From contig CALWSX010000023.1 in the NCBI GenBank assembly GCA_944384285.1, positions 1 to 5,916 on the forward strand: DNA of 5,916 nt, written 5' to 3'. Under the pieces are notes generated by a model. It did not search any database. It saw nothing but the letters and a program-made list of their open reading frames with translations, and was not told the DNA's origin. The translations under genes were made by a program, and so were the position numbers. This DNA comes from an uncultured Lachnospiraceae bacterium. Its GTDB lineage: Bacteria; Bacillota; Clostridia; Lachnospirales; Anaerotignaceae. Shown piece by piece: positions 5,852 to 5,916 of the stretch (positions within the stretch are counted from its first letter, which is position 1; every line of letters begins with the position of its first letter).

Positions 5852-5916
5852 TCATCTATTTTGATCACTCATCCCATTACGATTTCGCGAAAAGTATGCC
5901 TGATAAAGCTGATTGT
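5852..5916 (-). other. Possible 3' end of an unidentified minus-strand gene entering from the right edge
   Basis: Two minus-strand frames are open from the edge. One reads NQLYQAYFSRNRNG and ends at TGA 5854-5852; the other reads TISFIRHTFREIVMG and ends at TGA 5871-5869. The two terminators that follow imply some transcript arrives from the right. About 20 residues are too few to recognise a family or to choose the frame, and I do not recognise either tail. The higher GC content than the leader hints at different ancestry, possibly the edge of a mobile element, but no transposase motif or terminal repeat can be shown. Confidence 0.25.

Larger units (their letters stand above)
5739..5859. repeat. 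Imperfect tandem duplication with a 45-base length difference
   Basis: Two neighbouring units share both ends. Unit A (5739-5776) begins AAATTGAATTTTTGCCTAA and ends GCTATGTCATCTAT. Unit B (5778-5859) begins with the same sequence carrying one substitution and two extra bases (5778-5798) and ends with the identical 14 bases (5846-5859). Unit B has about 45 more bases in the middle, including most of the hairpin at 5808-5846. The shared ends are plainly visible; whether B gained or A lost the middle is unknown. Confidence 0.7.

Noticed and set aside
5806..5868. 20-codon minus-strand frame starting GTG (VIKIDDIAAKLVKSR...)
   Set aside because: No clear ribosome binding site, and it runs into the terminator hairpin and duplicated unit; chance is more likely.
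5883..5892. Palindrome TTTCGCGAAA
   Set aside because: A perfect 10-base palindrome, but single, not placed over a promoter, and within a possible coding tail; no function can be supported.

Overview
This window is very AT-rich and reads as chromosomal DNA of a low-GC Gram-positive anaerobe, most likely a member of the Clostridia. Evidence for this is the strong A/T codon bias, near-perfect AGGAGG ribosome binding sites in front of every gene, and KdpA/KdpD/KdpE sequences of Firmicutes type. The species cannot be named from this sequence alone.

All recognisable genes are on the minus strand and belong to one system, the high-affinity potassium uptake system Kdp. In transcription order, right to left, they are kdpD (sensor kinase, 2515-5211), kdpE (response regulator, 1824-2522, overlapping kdpD by 8 bases), an intrinsic terminator (1778-1816), a KdpE-operator-like site and extended -10 promoter (1701-1764), a 32-residue one-helix membrane peptide (1565-1663), kdpF (25 residues, 1469-1546) and kdpA (1-1445). 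kdpA is cut by the left edge after residue 481, inside its fourth pore-loop signature. kdpB and kdpC presumably follow outside the window. The two small genes are too short for a simple ORF search but have clear start signals and sit where two small hydrophobic peptides are found in other clostridial kdp operons.

The likely circuit is as follows. KdpD senses low potassium and phosphorylates KdpE. KdpE then binds the site at 1748-1764, about 54-70 bases upstream of the inferred transcription start, and switches on the small-peptide/kdpF/kdpA operon. The regulators appear to form a separate transcription unit upstream of the structural genes, whereas in E. coli they come last.

Right of kdpD, bases 5227-5703 are an extremely AT-rich leader with no supported gene. 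They hold a candidate promoter with a dyad over its -10 box and some short direct repeats. Bases 5704-5916 differ in composition. They contain two minus-strand intrinsic terminators in tandem and a partly duplicated unit (5739-5776 and 5778-5859), which suggest that an unidentified minus-strand gene or element enters from the right edge and ends near 5852-5871.

I see no wholly new system here. The points most worth following are the unannotated small peptide, the well-placed operator-like site, and the duplicated terminator region at the right end.
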